From positions 18,910,001-18,974,000 of the forward strand of contig CM065318.1 in assembly GCA_033032175.1 (NCBI GenBank): a stretch of DNA of 64,000 nucleotides. Direction: 5' to 3'. Shown piece by piece: positions 11,009 to 23,302 of the stretch (its first letter is position 1; every line of letters begins with the position of its first letter). The notes beneath the pieces are model-generated. The model was not told where the DNA came from. It made no database searches and saw only the letters and a program-made list of their open reading frames with translations. Source of the stretch: Saturnia japonica. Its lineage: Eukaryota > Arthropoda > Insecta > Lepidoptera > Saturniidae. Made by a program: the position numbers and the translations under genes.

Positions 11009-12826
11009 ACTAAAGCTGGCACGTTCACAGTACTCACACTAATGCAATTTTACCATATAGCATGATCAATAATTTTTTCGAATTTTTTTATTTTGAATTT
11101 TTGATTTTGATTTAAAATGCGATTCTAGTCTAAGTATTGTGCATTGTGGATAAATAAACAAAAATATATAGTGTTACTTGTTTTATGTACATATTATGAT
11201 TATTACTTTATTGCTTTTAATCAGATTCGTAAATTAAATCTTCTACCCCACTCAAACTTTCATCGCTCGAAGAACTTGATGTTTCGCCGTCGGAATTTTC
11301 TAGTGTTATTATAAATGAGTCAGTGAAAGTATCCAGTTTTGGTTCCAGTTGAATATATTTTTTCTCATGTTCTCGCGTCTTACTCCAAATGTCATTAAAC
11401 ATATCAAGAGTAATAGAAGCCGCTTCTTTTCTAAATAATTCTTCCACAGTATTCAAGTTAAAATTAACATTTTGTGATGCAACTTTCCCTTTAATAATAC
11501 CCCACAGTAACTCTATTGGGTTGAGTTCTGGATGGTAGGGTGGTAGGCGCACTACACAGTGTCCGTGATCTTGGAGGATTTTATTAAGTACAAATTGTAC
11601 ATGGTTTGGCTTTTTTTTTTTTAATAATGTCAAATAGCACAGGTTTTGTATTTCTTTCTGGATATGATATATTATATTTGTCTAACCAAGCTAACATGTC
11701 ACTTTTTTTTTAATTTGATGTTGGCACTGGATCCGATATGACGTTATGGTACGATGCATTATCGACTACTAAAACTGACTGTGGCGGTAAATTTGGAAGA
11801 AGATTTTCTTTAATCCACTTCTGATAATTACTAGCATTCATATTACTGTGATAATCTCTCGTTTGATTTTTTGACGTTAACCGGTTGAAACCGAAAAGAC
11901 TACTCTGTATAAATAAACAGTAGCAAAAGCAAAACAATAACCGTCGCCTTCACACTCATAAGCTAGTAAGCATGTGTCCGCAAAGCCAAACGTAACTGAA
12001 AACGGTTGACATGCCTCTAACGTACCGTATCGGTATTGATATAGCTAACAACGGCTATCCGATATCTAGGTACTAACAACTGAATATGACGCGACGCTGT
12101 CAACCAACTTACATTATCACAATAGCTGGTTATTTCAGCGATTCTCGTTACGCTATGTTGGTAACCAAACGAACAATAATATCCATAATAACCAAAATAA
12201 TTATGCCTTCTTTCACTTTCTAAGCGATTCCTTACGTGCAAAACCAAGAAGGAGCGAATATTGGCTAGCGGTTCAAATCCAGTATAATTTTACTAATATT
12301 AATATAAACCAAAGACGACCTAATTTCTATAACGCTAAGGCATAACTGTAATAAGGTTTGGAAGATCAAACTATAATGGTAAAATATGTCGACGAAAACC
12401 GTTCATTATAGTTTGACCTATGAAAGGTTATATTGTTAAACTTTGTACCGATAGACATAAGGTCGTGAGGTACTTTAGTAGTTTAGTTGACTGACAGTAT
12501 CGATACGGCAGGTAGCATATTTACATTATCGGTTACAAATGAAAACAATTAGTATTATATTATATATAGTATTATAGTATTAGATAGTCGCAAACTTGCT
12601 TTGGTATGGATATTTGGCAACGGATATCAATACCGATATTGAAACCAAATATCGGCTAAATAGCCGTTGCCAGAAATAGCTGATAACGCCCATGGCTATA
12701 AGCTAGGCCGCGCGAGAGAGAGAGAGAGACGGGCAGACTTTTCGTGATGTGACGTCACGCCACGCGCTTATTCACAGACACTACACAAGCGCAATCTGTA
12801 AATGTGTTGAACGTGCCAGCTTTAGT
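11009..12826 (-). mobile_element. IS630/Tc1/mariner-type DNA transposon, decayed
   Basis: Terminal inverted repeats: plus-strand start ACTAAAGCTGGCACGTTCA at 11009 and its inverse ending 'gctttagt' at 12826, with TA on both sides (the wider flank is TTAA, so a TTAA duplication is also possible). The transposase fragment inside (11217-11937, minus) is of the DDE_3 type, which favours TA. The 12.0-12.8 kb part has no transposase coding but holds inverted segments (for example arms near 12367-12414) and a (GA)n run at about 12714-12730. Confidence 0.7.
11217..11937 (-). pseudogene. DDE_3-type transposase fragment, broken
   Basis: Read leftwards: residues KWIKENLLPNL then SVLVVDNASYHN, the second catalytic Asp block of IS630/Tc1-type transposases; after a TAA stop (11710) the same frame continues SDMLAWLDKYNISYPER; then a shift inside an A-run near 11612-11623 moves to the frame with LPPYHPELNPIELLWG, carrying the third acidic residue (Glu). 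The tail is acidic and serine-rich. The N-terminal helix-turn-helix part and first Asp were not found. At least one nonsense and one frameshift change make it inactive. Confidence 0.75.
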
Positions 12827-12828
12827 TA

Positions 12829-13236
12829 ATCGATCTATAATAATATTCAATAATGCGTGGTAACAAACCACTCTTATACCATTTTACCATTGCCTAAAAT
12901 TTTCTCGGGGGTTCGTATTTCATTTTCTCCCACGTTAAATCTTATGCATTTATGTGTCTGTCACTTTTGATTGTCGCTTTTTCATTTCATCCACTTTCAA
13001 ATCACAACGATGCTAAAGAAGTTTTCACTTCAATAACATAAGGTACAGATAGCTAGTATTAGTACGTAGTGTAAATTAAGGATATAAAGAGATTTTTTAA
13101 TTTATACTTTTATAAGATTATGTATGGAAAGTACGAGATATTTGTCATTTCTGGTATGAGAAAAAAAATTCGCCATCTAGCAACACTGTCGCGTGAAACT
13201 GGTACTGGCCAATGGCCGTAGTGATAATCTGTTAAT
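12829..13236. other. Unassigned spacer with a TIR-like motif
   Basis: No gene. At 13012-13032 the sequence gctaaagaagttttcacttc resembles the inverted-repeat end of the element at 25058-25919 and of the one at 20906-21203; no partner was found here. Confidence 0.4.
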
Positions 13237-13691
13237 ACAATTTGGTATAATGATTCGGGATGTTCTGATCATCTCACAAATAACAAAAAATATTTCTCGG
13301 ACTATATAGAGTTAAGCAAACCTAAACAAATTTCTGTTGCAAAGAATGGTATTATGTTAGAAGCTATAGGAGTAGGAAATATAGAAGTAAAGAGTTATGT
13401 TACCGGAGCAATAGAATATTGCACTTTAAAAAATTTATTGTATGTCCCTGAACTTAGGAAAAATTTATTGTCTGTATCTAAAATTGAAAATAGTGGTATA
13501 GACATTGTATTTTCAGATGGGTATGTAAGAGTTTATAATAAAATAAAAAATGATAAACTAATAATTATAGACAAAACTATTAATTCTTTATATACTATTA
13601 ATTTGGAAGTGGTAAAGTCAAATAATTGTATAATTTTATAAAACATGAAAGTCAAAGTGATGTATTGAAATTGTGGCATAGACGTTACGGT
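13237..13691 (+). pseudogene. Copia (Ty1) element: protease segment
   Basis: Open frame containing DSGCSDHLT at 13252, the copia-type aspartic protease active site, then LKNLLYVPELRKNLLSVSK, the usual copia block after it. The frame ends at TAA 13639 and one-base shift restores reading into the start of the GAG-pre-integrase domain (LWHRRYG). No gag or 5' LTR was found to the left, so the element is truncated at its 5' side. Confidence 0.85.
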
Positions 13692-13855
13692 TGTGGCGCC
13701 TCATTCGCCACTATTTTTGTACTGGCTGTTTCTTATTGTTAATATTAAAAATACTTAGGTGATGACATATCAGATGGACATAAAACCTGTATTATTTTAT
13801 TACAAAGTAAATGTGCTAAAGCCCTACTGACTAGCGTTATTATTGAACACGCCAA
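13692..13855. mobile_element. 164-bp insertion in copia with ACGGT duplication
   Basis: ACGGT occurs at 13687-13691 and 13856-13860; taking out one copy plus 13692-13855 restores the copia frame exactly (…RRYG then HLSMKNV). The insert begins tgtggcgcctcattcgccac and ends aacacgccaa. No coding capacity; could be a solo LTR remnant or MITE. Confidence 0.75.
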
Positions 13856-13860
13856 ACGGT

Positions 13861-14569
13861 CATTTAAGTATGAAAAATGTAAACATTTTAGTACACAAAT
13901 GTCTTGTTGATGGTTTAAATGACATTAAAAAATGTAAAATAAAAAACATTTTGTGTGAACAATGTATAACAGGAAAAATGACAAGACAGCCATTTAATAG
14001 GCAAGGGTATAGAGCAACAAAACCACTGGAGTTAGTACATAGTGATGTTTGTGGACCTTTCAATCCAACAACTTGGGACGAATATAACTATTTTGTTACA
14101 TTCATTGATGATTATAAACATTTTGTTATTGTATACCTGATTAGAAATAAATCAGATTTATTTCATAAATTCCAAAACTATTACAACTATGCAACTAATC
14201 ATTTTGGTAAAAAAACTATTGAAGTTAAGAACTGATAATGGGGGTGAGTATGTTTCAAGGGAATTTAAACAGTTTTGTGAAGATAAGGGTATAGTTTTTC
14301 AGCATACAGTAGTGCACAATCCTGAAATGAATGGGGTTTCTGAGTGTATGAATAAAACTCTTGTTGTTAAGGCGCGAACTATTCTTATTGAATCTAATAT
14401 GAGTAGAGAATTTTGGGGAGAAGCCGTTTTGTACTCAGCATATGTTACAAACAGAAGTCCAACAGTAAACCGAGATAAAACACCTAGTGAATTGTGGGAA
14501 GGACGCAAACCTAATGTAATAAATATGACATTATTTGGAAATACTGCATACAATCATATACCAAGAGAA
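13861..14569 (+). pseudogene. Copia integrase segment
   Basis: GAG-pre-integrase H/C ligands (HLSMKN ... CEQCITGKM), then integrase core LELVHSDVCGPF with the first Asp near 14050. A frameshift near 14210-14235 moves to the frame with LRTDNGGEYVS (second Asp) and HNPEMNGVSE (third acidic residue). The reading stops being copia exactly at 14569, where a Helitron begins; the next copia codons are at 23307. Confidence 0.9.
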
Positions 14570-15147
14570 TCACTACATAGTATAAAACAAAGTCGCTGTC
14601 GCTGTCTGTCCGTCCCTATGTATGCTTAAATCTTCAAAACTAAGCAACGGATTTTCAAGCGCTGTTTTTTTAATAGATAGAGTGATTCAAGAGGAAGGTT
14701 TATATGTATGATACATGCATAATATTGTAGAGAAACACTGATGAATTTACAAGTTTCTAATGTGATGTCGTAAATAAACACATTTTTTTGCGCTTACATT
14801 GCAAACGCTAACTGAACCCCTCGAGATAAATCAAAATAATGTACTACGGTATTGTAGATCGTAAAAAGTTCAACAAAAAAGTCCGCTATGGTGTATGTCT
14901 ATCTCTTAAGGATAACCCACAATAACCATTTTTTATCCTTTACATTTTACGAGAAAAAATGGCTTATTTAGGAAGTTATTTTAAGCAATGCAGCATTAAT
15001 CCTTATCCAATTAAGTACCTTAAATGCATTGTCCATTCAATATAGATCAATATGGCCCTTTACAGTACGTAATTTAAATGAATATTTCCGAAGATTTTAG
15101 AGATTTAATATGCAGGGACATAGCGGTGAGGCGGTACCGGCCCTGCC

Positions 15148-15148
<1 letters not shown>

Positions 15149-15218
<70 letters not shown>

Positions 15219-15897
15219 CTGACTACACTGTTAGCCTTAGGGGCTCTAAAGCCGCTGCGGCTTTTACAGCTTCACCGGACTTGGGGGCGAGCGCAGAGGG
15301 CACTCAGCCGCAAAAGTTTTGTGGACGACTCGCACGAGGGTGCCAAAGTGGCCGGACCTCGGCTCGGGCGGTCGTCGCGTTCGCAAATAGGTCGCGATCT
15401 ATTCGAATCCCTACACCTACGATTCGAGCTAACTAAATATACACATAGGCACGTTCCCTTCCTCCTGGGAGGAAGGAAGGAACCGTGCGTATGTGTATTC
15501 AATAATCGGAATGTTTCTACACTAACTAGCGCTAACTAACTAGCGTAAAAAAAGAAAAAAAAAGGTCCCTCACAGAACCTATGTACCTGTGTGGTGTGCA
15601 CGTGTGTATGTTCATACGTGTGTAGTGTTGTATGTAGGTAGCTAAGTGATGCACGTACAGTGTCACTTGTATCGCGCGGGCGGTTGCCTGACCCAAGGGT
15701 TTCACACCGAGGAACGGACCTAGGCTTGGGTTACCGCTAGAGAGGGTGGACGTGACGGGTCGGCCCTGCCGGCGGCGCGTGCCTATAAATAGCGCGTCGA
15801 AGGCTGCGCTTCTCCCCTCCCAAGTTCGGTGAAGCTGTAAAAGCCGCAGCGGCTTCAGGGCCCCTAAGGCTAACAGTGTAGTCAGATCTAAAAAAAA
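15149..15897. repeat. Inverted pair of SINE-like elements nested in the Helitron
   Basis: 66 T (15149-15214), then a block of about 75 bp (tagaactgactacactgtta ... ccggacttggg); at the other end the reverse complement of that block (15826-15889) and a run of A. Both halves contain the gccgctgcggc palindrome. Inside there is a second A-rich run (15546-15564) and TATAAATA at 15784. The Helitron leader continues after it. Two copies of one retroposon in opposite orientation is the simplest reading. Confidence 0.6.
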
Positions 15898-16421
15898 ACC
15901 GCGCTTTATGATTAGCAGCGATCGGACGTGTTTATCGGAGCTCTCTAGCGAGGAAAATAATAATTAATAAAAACGTGTTTTTCAGCGCGACATTTTTTTC
16001 GAAATTGTATGTTCGTTCTTTAAAACGTAGTTAGGATTATTTTTAAACCGCACTTATAATAAGTAAGTATCTACTTATTAGGTTACGTTAGATAGGATTA
16101 GCTTAAAACCATATTTTTTGGTATTTCTTCTATTAAGACTTTGGTTTGAATTTAGATTTAAGGCAAATGCAATTTGGTATTAGCGCAAGTATTTTTAATT
16201 ATCGAAATTGTAGTTAAGTTAAGAAAATAACTGAATGGAATGGGGAATTTTGTTTTTGATAAAATAAATATTGATGTTTATTTTTGTTTTTAGTCGAAAG
16301 AATAGTAAGTAAAATATTTTCAACTGCAGCACTTACTAATAATTTGTGCAATTTGTTCATAATCATAAGTATAGTTTTAAGGTGTATTTCTGAGTATTAA
16401 ATTTTTTAGAGAAATTATAAT

Positions 16422-19204
16422 CATGTCTGGAAGACGTCGTCGTTCGAACATAGTACAGTGAACGCCAGTAGGGCACGTTCAGCAAGAGCTGAGGAATCAT
16501 CAACGGAGCGTAAGGCTCGCCTCAGCCAGCTCCGGGATAGATATAGAGCTGAGAGAGAAAGAGAATCCCCAGTAAAGCGCGGGGCTCGCCGCAGCCAGGA
16601 TCGGGATAGACATAGAGTTCAGAGAGCCAGAGAATCTCCTGCAGAGCGTCAGGCTCAACTCCGCCAAAATAGGGATAGACATCGAATATAGAGAGCCGGA
16701 AAATCGTCTGCAGAGTGTGAGGCTCGCCTCAACCAGGATAGTAATAGACATTGAAAACAGAGAGCGAGAGAATCGTCCGCGCAGACACATAGCAACGTCG
16801 AACAAAACGGACAACCGAACAGCCACAGATGGATAAATCAAGAAAATTCTGCCATGAATTACGATCCTTCGATTCCTTACAAAGACGATCGTATAGTATC
16901 AATAGGTACCATGTCAGTAGTATGTGAACATTGCTTGGCATTGAAATTCAAGGATGAATCGAAAGGCATGTGTTGTTTACAGGGAAAAGTAAATTTAGAA
17001 GAAATTCTTCCTCCGCCCGAACCACTTCACTCTCTCCTTGCAGGTGATCATCCGAAATCGAAACAATTCATGCGCAATATACGCCGTTATTATAACGCAT
17101 TTTAAATGACCTCTTTCAAGAGTAAGCAAGTCGTTGAGCATGGTTTTATGCCTACATTTAAAATTCAAGGACAAGTGTATCACTTAGCTGGGACCTTGCT
17201 ACCACTTCGACCCGATGATCACAAATTTCTGCAAATTTATTTTATCGCTGATCCAGATACACAAGCATCAACGCGATGTTTAAGTGTCGCACAACCAATA
17301 GATAGAGATTTGATCAGATCTCTTCAAGACATGTTACATTCTCATAACTGCTACATACAGTCATTTAAATCAAAATAAATTTCAAATAAAGTTCCTGTTG
17401 GAGAACAAAGAGGACGATAAAATGCGCCTTCCACGAGTAAAATAGCAGTGGTAATAGCTGGACAGCGATATGACAAAAGAGATATTGTATTGCACAGTCG
17501 TGATGATAATTTTCAAAAGATTTCAGAATTACACAGATCTTATGACAGCTTACAATATCCTTTGATGTTATGTCGCGGAGAAGATGGTTATGCCATTAAT
17601 GTGTCTCAAGTTGACCCAATCAGCGGTGCGCCTTTGCGTAAAATAGTGTCGTGTATGAACTACTATTGCTACCGTATAATGACAAGACGTAACAATTTCA
17701 ACCCTTCACCCAATTCAACCCTTTGTGGAATGTTGACAAACCAATACTTGGTCGTTCAATATGCGAAAATTGAATCTGAGAGCTTGGCTTACATCCGTAA
17801 CAATCAAACTAAATTGAGAGCAGAAAATTACGTTCACCTTCAGGATGCTTATAGGCGAATGAACACAGTAACAGTATTAGACAGTTAGCTGTACTACCTT
17901 CATCATTCACAGGTGGACCTCGATATTTACATGAAAAATCACAGGATGCAATGACATATGTCAGACATTACGGTAAACCTAATTTATTTATTACTGCAAC
18001 ATGTAACCCAAATTGGACAGAAGTCAAAGAAAATATTAATATCAATTTAACTCCACAAGATAGATACGATATAGTTAAGAGAGTCTTCCATTTAAAAGTA
18101 CAGAAACTCCTGCACCTCATTAATAAGTCTCATAATTCGGTCCGCCGCGCTGTCATATGTACACTATAGAGTGACAGAAACGGGGTTTATCACATGTACA
18201 GCTGCTGGTGTGGTTAGTGAACAAAATCAAACCAAATCAAATTGACAGCGTTATTTCAGCTAAATTGCCGGTTAAAGAAGATCGTGCAGATCGTACATTA
18301 CTATCATCAATTGATAACAATGAAGGAAAATATTTATTCTTGACGCCCCAGAAGGTACAGGAAAAACATTTTTAATCAATTTGCTTTTAATAAAAGTCAG
18401 ATCCACCGGAAAAATTCCATTAGCTGTCGCGTCATCCTACACTTTTAGAAGGAGGCCGAACTGCACACTCTACATTCAAGCTCCCGCTGAAAATCGCTAC
18501 CGATGATAATAACAGCATCTGTAGTGTTTCTAAACAAAGCAATATAGGAAAATTGATGCGTGACTGCTCATTAATAGTCTGAGATGAAGCCACCATGTCA
18601 AACAAGACGTCTGTAGAAGCACTGGATAGGACAATGCGCGATTTGCGCAGCAAAAATTCACCTATGGGTGGATGCACAATTCTGTTCTCAGGAAATTTTC
18701 GTCAAATCCTACCAGTTGTGACTCAAAGAACACGTGCTGACGAGATAAATGCTTCCCTAACAAAATCCAACCTTTGGCCACACGTCAATAAGTTAGAGCT
18801 TAAAAATACTACCCGGTCGATACTGCTATCGATTTGGAAGAAGCTGTCCATTTTCCTACAGAATTTTGCAATTCTTTGAAACCCTCCCTTGATTCCCTCC
18901 TCTTAAAATGGTGTTGAAAGTAGGTTGTTCTGTTATTTTATTAAGCAACCTGAATCCACCTAAACTTTGCAATGGCACGCGTTTGCTGGTAAAATCACTA
19001 AAAACGTTCTTAATAGAGTGCACAATACTCAACGGATGTGGTACCGGAGAAGACGTATTAATTCCCCGAATTCCGCGTATACCATCAGATTTACCGTTCC
19101 AATTTAAACGCCTACAATTTCCGGTAAAGACATCTTTTGCAATGACCATTAATAAATCGCAGGATCAAACTTTCAACGTTGCGGGCTTAGATTTGAGCGT
19201 TTAG
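16422..19204 (+). pseudogene. Helitron Rep/helicase gene, heavily decayed
   Basis: Begins near the ATG of MSGRRRRS. A shifted frame carries arginine-rich repeats of about 20 residues (ESPAERQAQLRQNRDRHR-like, 16.5-16.75 kb) followed by CEHCLALKFKDESKGMCC near 16925 and a Helitron-like N-terminal domain (17448-17888). The Rep domain follows at 17951 (HYGKPNLFITATCNPNW). The Pif1-type helicase comes next: Walker A with GTGKT near 18350, Walker B DEATM near 18585 with its preceding Trp codon now TGA, and SGNFRQILPVV near 18690. It ends AMTINKSQDQTFNVAGLDL near 19200. Several stops, shifts and large deletions (around 18170-18230 the Rep catalytic part is lost) make it non-functional. Confidence 0.88.
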
Positions 19205-19391
19205 TGTTTTTCATGTCAATTATATGTCGCTCTTTCAAGAGAACTTCTAAACAAAATATGTTTGTATTGTCTAATGACAAAAAAGCTGTAAGCGTTGTTT
19301 ATAAGGACATTCTGTAGTAGGTAGGTATATACCTAAATAATATTATTTAGTATCAGCATTGCACCCGTGCGAAGCCGGGGCGGGTCGCTAG

Positions 19392-20344
19392 TTATTATAT
19401 ATTTAATAGGCTTCATGGTTAAGTACTAAGTAGTTAGCTAACGATGAGCTTAACTCAACGGCAAAGTAGAGCTAAACCTACTCAAAAATTTCAAAAGAAA
19501 AAACCCTGTAAAAATCACAGATGTGTGATTGGAGGGCGTATTCATTCACTTCCCTTTACTGCCAGGATGAACTAGGAAGATGGGTTCGGAGGCCTATGTT
19601 CCATTGCACTGGTTCGGCGGACGCGGAGACAGTTTCAGTTGTACCGTAGGTACTATCTTCAACATCCGAAGACATTTAAAAATACGATTAAAAAAATGCT
19701 ACCAGTAAGCTTGCTCGAAGTTCATTCACTAGGGTGTGGATGTTAGTCACACTTTGATCGATCGCAGAAACGTTAGTTACGTTTAGTTTCGAAAAGAATT
19801 ATTTAGGTTTTTTAAATCATGTATAAATTGAAAATCATATAAAATATACGATTTTCCCGCTGCTTTATCTGCGTGTTTTCCGTACTATATACTTCTCTAT
19901 ATTCCAAGCTTTATCTATAACAAATTTCGTTCTGATAGGATAAGAGAGGTTTAGTCGTAAAAAGTTAACAAATAGACAGACAACCAGACAGAGTTACTTT
20001 CGCATTTAAAATATCAAATGTGATTAGATAAGATGCGCCTGTCAGGATAAACGATGTATTCTCGGTTGACAAATGTCAGGGTGCAAAAAAAATTCTCGAT
20101 TTTATCTGTCGGGATCTAGATTATAATTTTTTATTAAACCATAAAACTGTTGACATTTAATATATAATAATTATGTATCTTATACTATATTATTTTAGAA
20201 CAGTATTTATAAGTGAAATAACATGTGGAATCAAAATTAAAGTTAATAAAATTTTATCATTCTGACGTTAAGAAGAAAAGCGGTCTGCAAGATATTTGGA
20301 GAAATAGTTCATTTAAATGAGAAAGTTACAGTGTAACAAACATA
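19392..20344. other. Unassigned segment between the two Helitron 3' ends
   Basis: Begins directly after the inner CTAG. No coding region recognised. Candidate captured flank of the Helitron (see findings). Confidence 0.5.
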
Positions 20345-20582
20345 TTGGCCTTGTGGCACAGTCCTAGTAAGCCCTACTAATGAGCCGAGAGATCGCGGGT
20401 TCGATCCCACCCATGACTGACTGTTGAGTGTTGAGCATAATTGTCAGTTGTATGTCTGGGCGTTGAATATTTATATATTATGTATGTATATCAGCTGTTT
20501 AGTTTCCGTAACACAAGCTTTGCTTACTTGGAAATAAATGGTTGCGTGTGAAATTGTGTCCCCATATTTATTATTATTGTTT
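20345..20582 (+). repeat. tRNA-derived SINE
   Basis: Pol III internal promoter: A box tggcacagtcc (20354) and a canonical B box GGTTCGATCCC (20398-20408), then a body (gttgtatgtctgggcgttga) and a tail ending in ttattattattg, the form of tRNA-derived SINEs in Lepidoptera. The head cannot fold into a full cloverleaf, so it is not a tRNA gene. Confidence 0.8.
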
Positions 20583-20905
20583 ATTTATTAACTACAACAC
20601 ACGGGAAGACGAACGAATATTTTATAAAAATTTTCACACAGTATACATTTAAAATGAACTCCCATACTAAAAACGAAGGCAAATTGAAATTAATATAACA
20701 GCTAATGTTATATTTTTTTAAATGATATTAATGAAAAGGTTTAAAATTTCATTGAAATTATAAGTTAAATATAATAATTAATATATTGTGTAAGTAAGCT
20801 GGAGACTTGTTAGTTTTATTGTTCTCTCATGTAATTCATTAGTGTAATAAGCCAAATCGATACCTTAATTTAAAAGAATAAAAAACAGAGGCAGTCTTAA
20901 GGACA

Positions 20906-21203
20906 GAAGTGAAAACTCAATTTTGAATTTTTAAATCAATTATAGTCTGAATTATTGCACATAATGTCGGTAACGCGAAATCACAAGATCTTACCCATAC
21001 AAAAAATTAACACACATATGATACAGTCGAGTATATACAATGTATTAGTGTATATATGCGTATACATGTACATAGGCCGCTCTGCACTGCAAGCGCAATA
21101 CGTCACGAGCATGCCGAGGTCATCGGTGAGGCAAAGGACACACGAACCCATAAGTTTTTCCCCTACCAAAGATCGCTGAACGCAGCTAAAGAAGTTTTCA
21201 TTT
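20906..21203. mobile_element. Possible small TIR element
   Basis: gaagtgaaaact at 20906 and agttttcatttc at 21192 are near-perfect inverted repeats about 300 bp apart. The right end (gctaaagaagttttca) matches ends at 13012 and 25898. No coding. Confidence 0.35.
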
Positions 21204-21445
21204 CAAAAATTAGGTTAGATCAAACCCAGTTATTTATTTCTTAAATACATTTTTTTGCGCCCCACCTAGGTATATACTTTCCCGCTGAAGGAAAATGATT
21301 AAAATTATCGTTTTCAAGTATTCGCAGGATACATATAAATAAAACATGAAACCAGACAATAACACAATATATCCGAGTGGAATATTATGCACTTCTTACT
21401 TTTACGTAGGTTTATCTATGTTGATCTTTAGCTATAATAATAATA

Positions 21446-22697
21446 GGTCTTTACCTATGAAATTGCCGTTCTGCAGTACTGGCCATTTCAAATCAAAATA
21501 ATTTTTGTTTGACTAAGAATTCTAATTTCAAATTAATTTTATTTTTAAAACACTGAATTCTTTTTCCAATAGTAGTCATTTGTTTATTGATTAGTGTTAC
21601 ATTTTCATCGCATTTCAATCTTTTTTGTCATCATGGATAACGTGTCGTGGCAGCAACGCGGCACAAGCGGCACGCAACATCAACGACGTTTACGGAGCTA
21701 ACACTACAAACCAACGCACCACCTGTTATTGGTTTGCTCGCTTCCGTTCTGGGAATTTCGACCTGAAAAATGAACCTCGCGGTCATCCGAAGACTTTGGT
21801 CAACAATGACGAATTAAAGGCGATTGTGGAAACTGATGATACACAATCTACGGCTGAATTAGCAGCAGCTTTCGACGTTAGCGTCAAAACAATATTGGTC
21901 CATTTGCGTCTAATTGGCAAGGTAAAAAAGCTTGACAAATGGGTGCCCCACGAACTCAATGATCGCCAGCGCGAAATACGCGTCGAGACGTGCCTTGCAC
22001 TGCTCAACAGACACACAAATGAAGGAATTTTGAACCGCATTGTTACCTGCGATGAAAAATGGATTCTGTTTGATAACCGCAAGCGCTCAGCAAGTTGGTT
22101 GGATCCTGGTTCAGCACCTAAAAAATGCCCTAAACGAAAACTTTGGTGGTGGTAAAAAGTGATGGTCACTGTTTGGTGGTCTAGCGCCGGTGTGATTCAT
22201 CACAGCTTCTTACCAAACGGGGTGAGCATTACTGCAGATGTGTACTGTGAAGAACTGAACACAATAATGGAGAAGCTGGCACATCTCCAACCAGCATTGG
22301 TCAATCGCTCGTCTCCGCTGCTCCTGCACGACAACGCGCGACCTCACACTGCACAGCAGACGGTCTCCAAGTTGCAAGAACTGGGGTTGGATGTTCTCCG
22401 TCATCCGCCCTACTCACCAGACCTTGCACCTACAGACTACTACTTTTTCCAGAATTTGGATAACTCCTTGGCGGGAAAAAAATTCAATACCCGAGAGGCA
22501 GTACAAAATGCCTTTGAAGAATTTGTTGCTTCCCGTCCAGCTGATTCCTTTAAGAAGGGCATCAATAAACTGCCACTGCGCTGGAAAAGATGCATTGATT
22601 GCATGGGTGAATACTTCGATTAATACAAATAAAAAATACATGAAAAAAATTAGTTTAAATTCTTTCATACAAAATGGCAATTTCATAGGTAAAGACC
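21446..22697 (+). mobile_element. mariner transposon (1252 bp)
   Basis: Inverted repeats ggtctttacctatgaaattg... match perfectly for 22 bp at both ends and then with few differences, flanked by TA (21444-21445, 22698-22699). Length is right for a full mariner (about 1.3 kb). Lies in the segment between the two Helitron 3' ends. Confidence 0.93.
21634..22623 (+). pseudogene. mariner transposase, N-terminus damaged and one stop
   Basis: ATG at 21634 (MDN) starts the expected reading, but the frame carrying the rest begins a few codons later, so N-terminal residues are lost or shifted. Then the HTH region (TCYWFARFRSGNFDL), WVPHEL linker, first Asp in VTCDEKW, second in LLHDNARPHTA and third in YSPDLAPTDYYFF; the second and third Asp are 34 residues apart (DD34D, mariner). 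One in-frame TAA at 22153-22155 splits the frame; reading continues unchanged to TAA 22621. Apart from these two lesions the protein is complete. Confidence 0.92.
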
Positions 22698-22699
22698 TA

Positions 22700-23302
22700 A
22701 TATAATAAAGCGGATTTTTTTTTTGTTTAAATACACTAATCTCCGCAAGTACCAGCTGGATTCGAAAACTTATTTTTGTATATGATAGCCAGACTTTCGA
22801 GGAATAGTATAGGCTATATAAGATTAGGCCTTAAATATTGATTTTTGTTACGTAAGTCGGAAGTCAAGTCCCTCCCGAACTGCTTTATCCGCGTGCGCTG
22901 GTGTAATCGTTAATGATACGGTAATACAATATTCAACAATAATATTGGTCCTTTATATATCTGAACAAAAGTCAGCGATAGCATCTACTTATGTCTTTTA
23001 CATAAGCCACAATAAGGTATTTTGTGACAAAGATTAGTTGAAAATTGAAAAGTGATTTTTAAGCATTATTTTTAGACATGGCATATTAATCTAACGAACA
23101 AAAGTTACTTCATCATAAAGACATTTTTATGAAGATAAATAATGCTCTTTAAAGTATTCTATTTGGATACATAGTTTGAGAGATAATGAAAAATTAAAGT
23201 AATTTGTACTTGCGGGAAGAACAATTATGATAGACTACACATGTGCGTTGCCGGCGCGGTGATTGTCGGATAAAATTAACACGGGTGAAACCGGGGGCAC
23301 AG
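22700..23302. other. Distal part of the Helitron unit
   Basis: No gene. Its last 60 bp (gtgcgttgccggcgcggtga ... cacgggtgaaaccgggggc) are the same 3'-end type as the short Helitron at 54766-55046, so this part brings its own Helitron terminator. Confidence 0.6.

Noticed and set aside
12367..12414. Inverted repeat tcaaactataatg as a separate fold-back element
   Set aside because: 13-bp arms but no flanking duplication; lies in the non-coding half of a DNA transposon.
15078..15539. Plus-strand frames with poly-phenylalanine
   Set aside because: They translate the 66-T tail of a retroposon.
14570..19391. Helitron ending at 19391 as the only inserted unit
   Set aside because: Copia coding does not resume at 19392; it resumes exactly at 23307, so the inserted unit is longer.
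20345..20420. tRNA gene
   Set aside because: Good A and B boxes, but no cloverleaf and it continues into a SINE body and tail.
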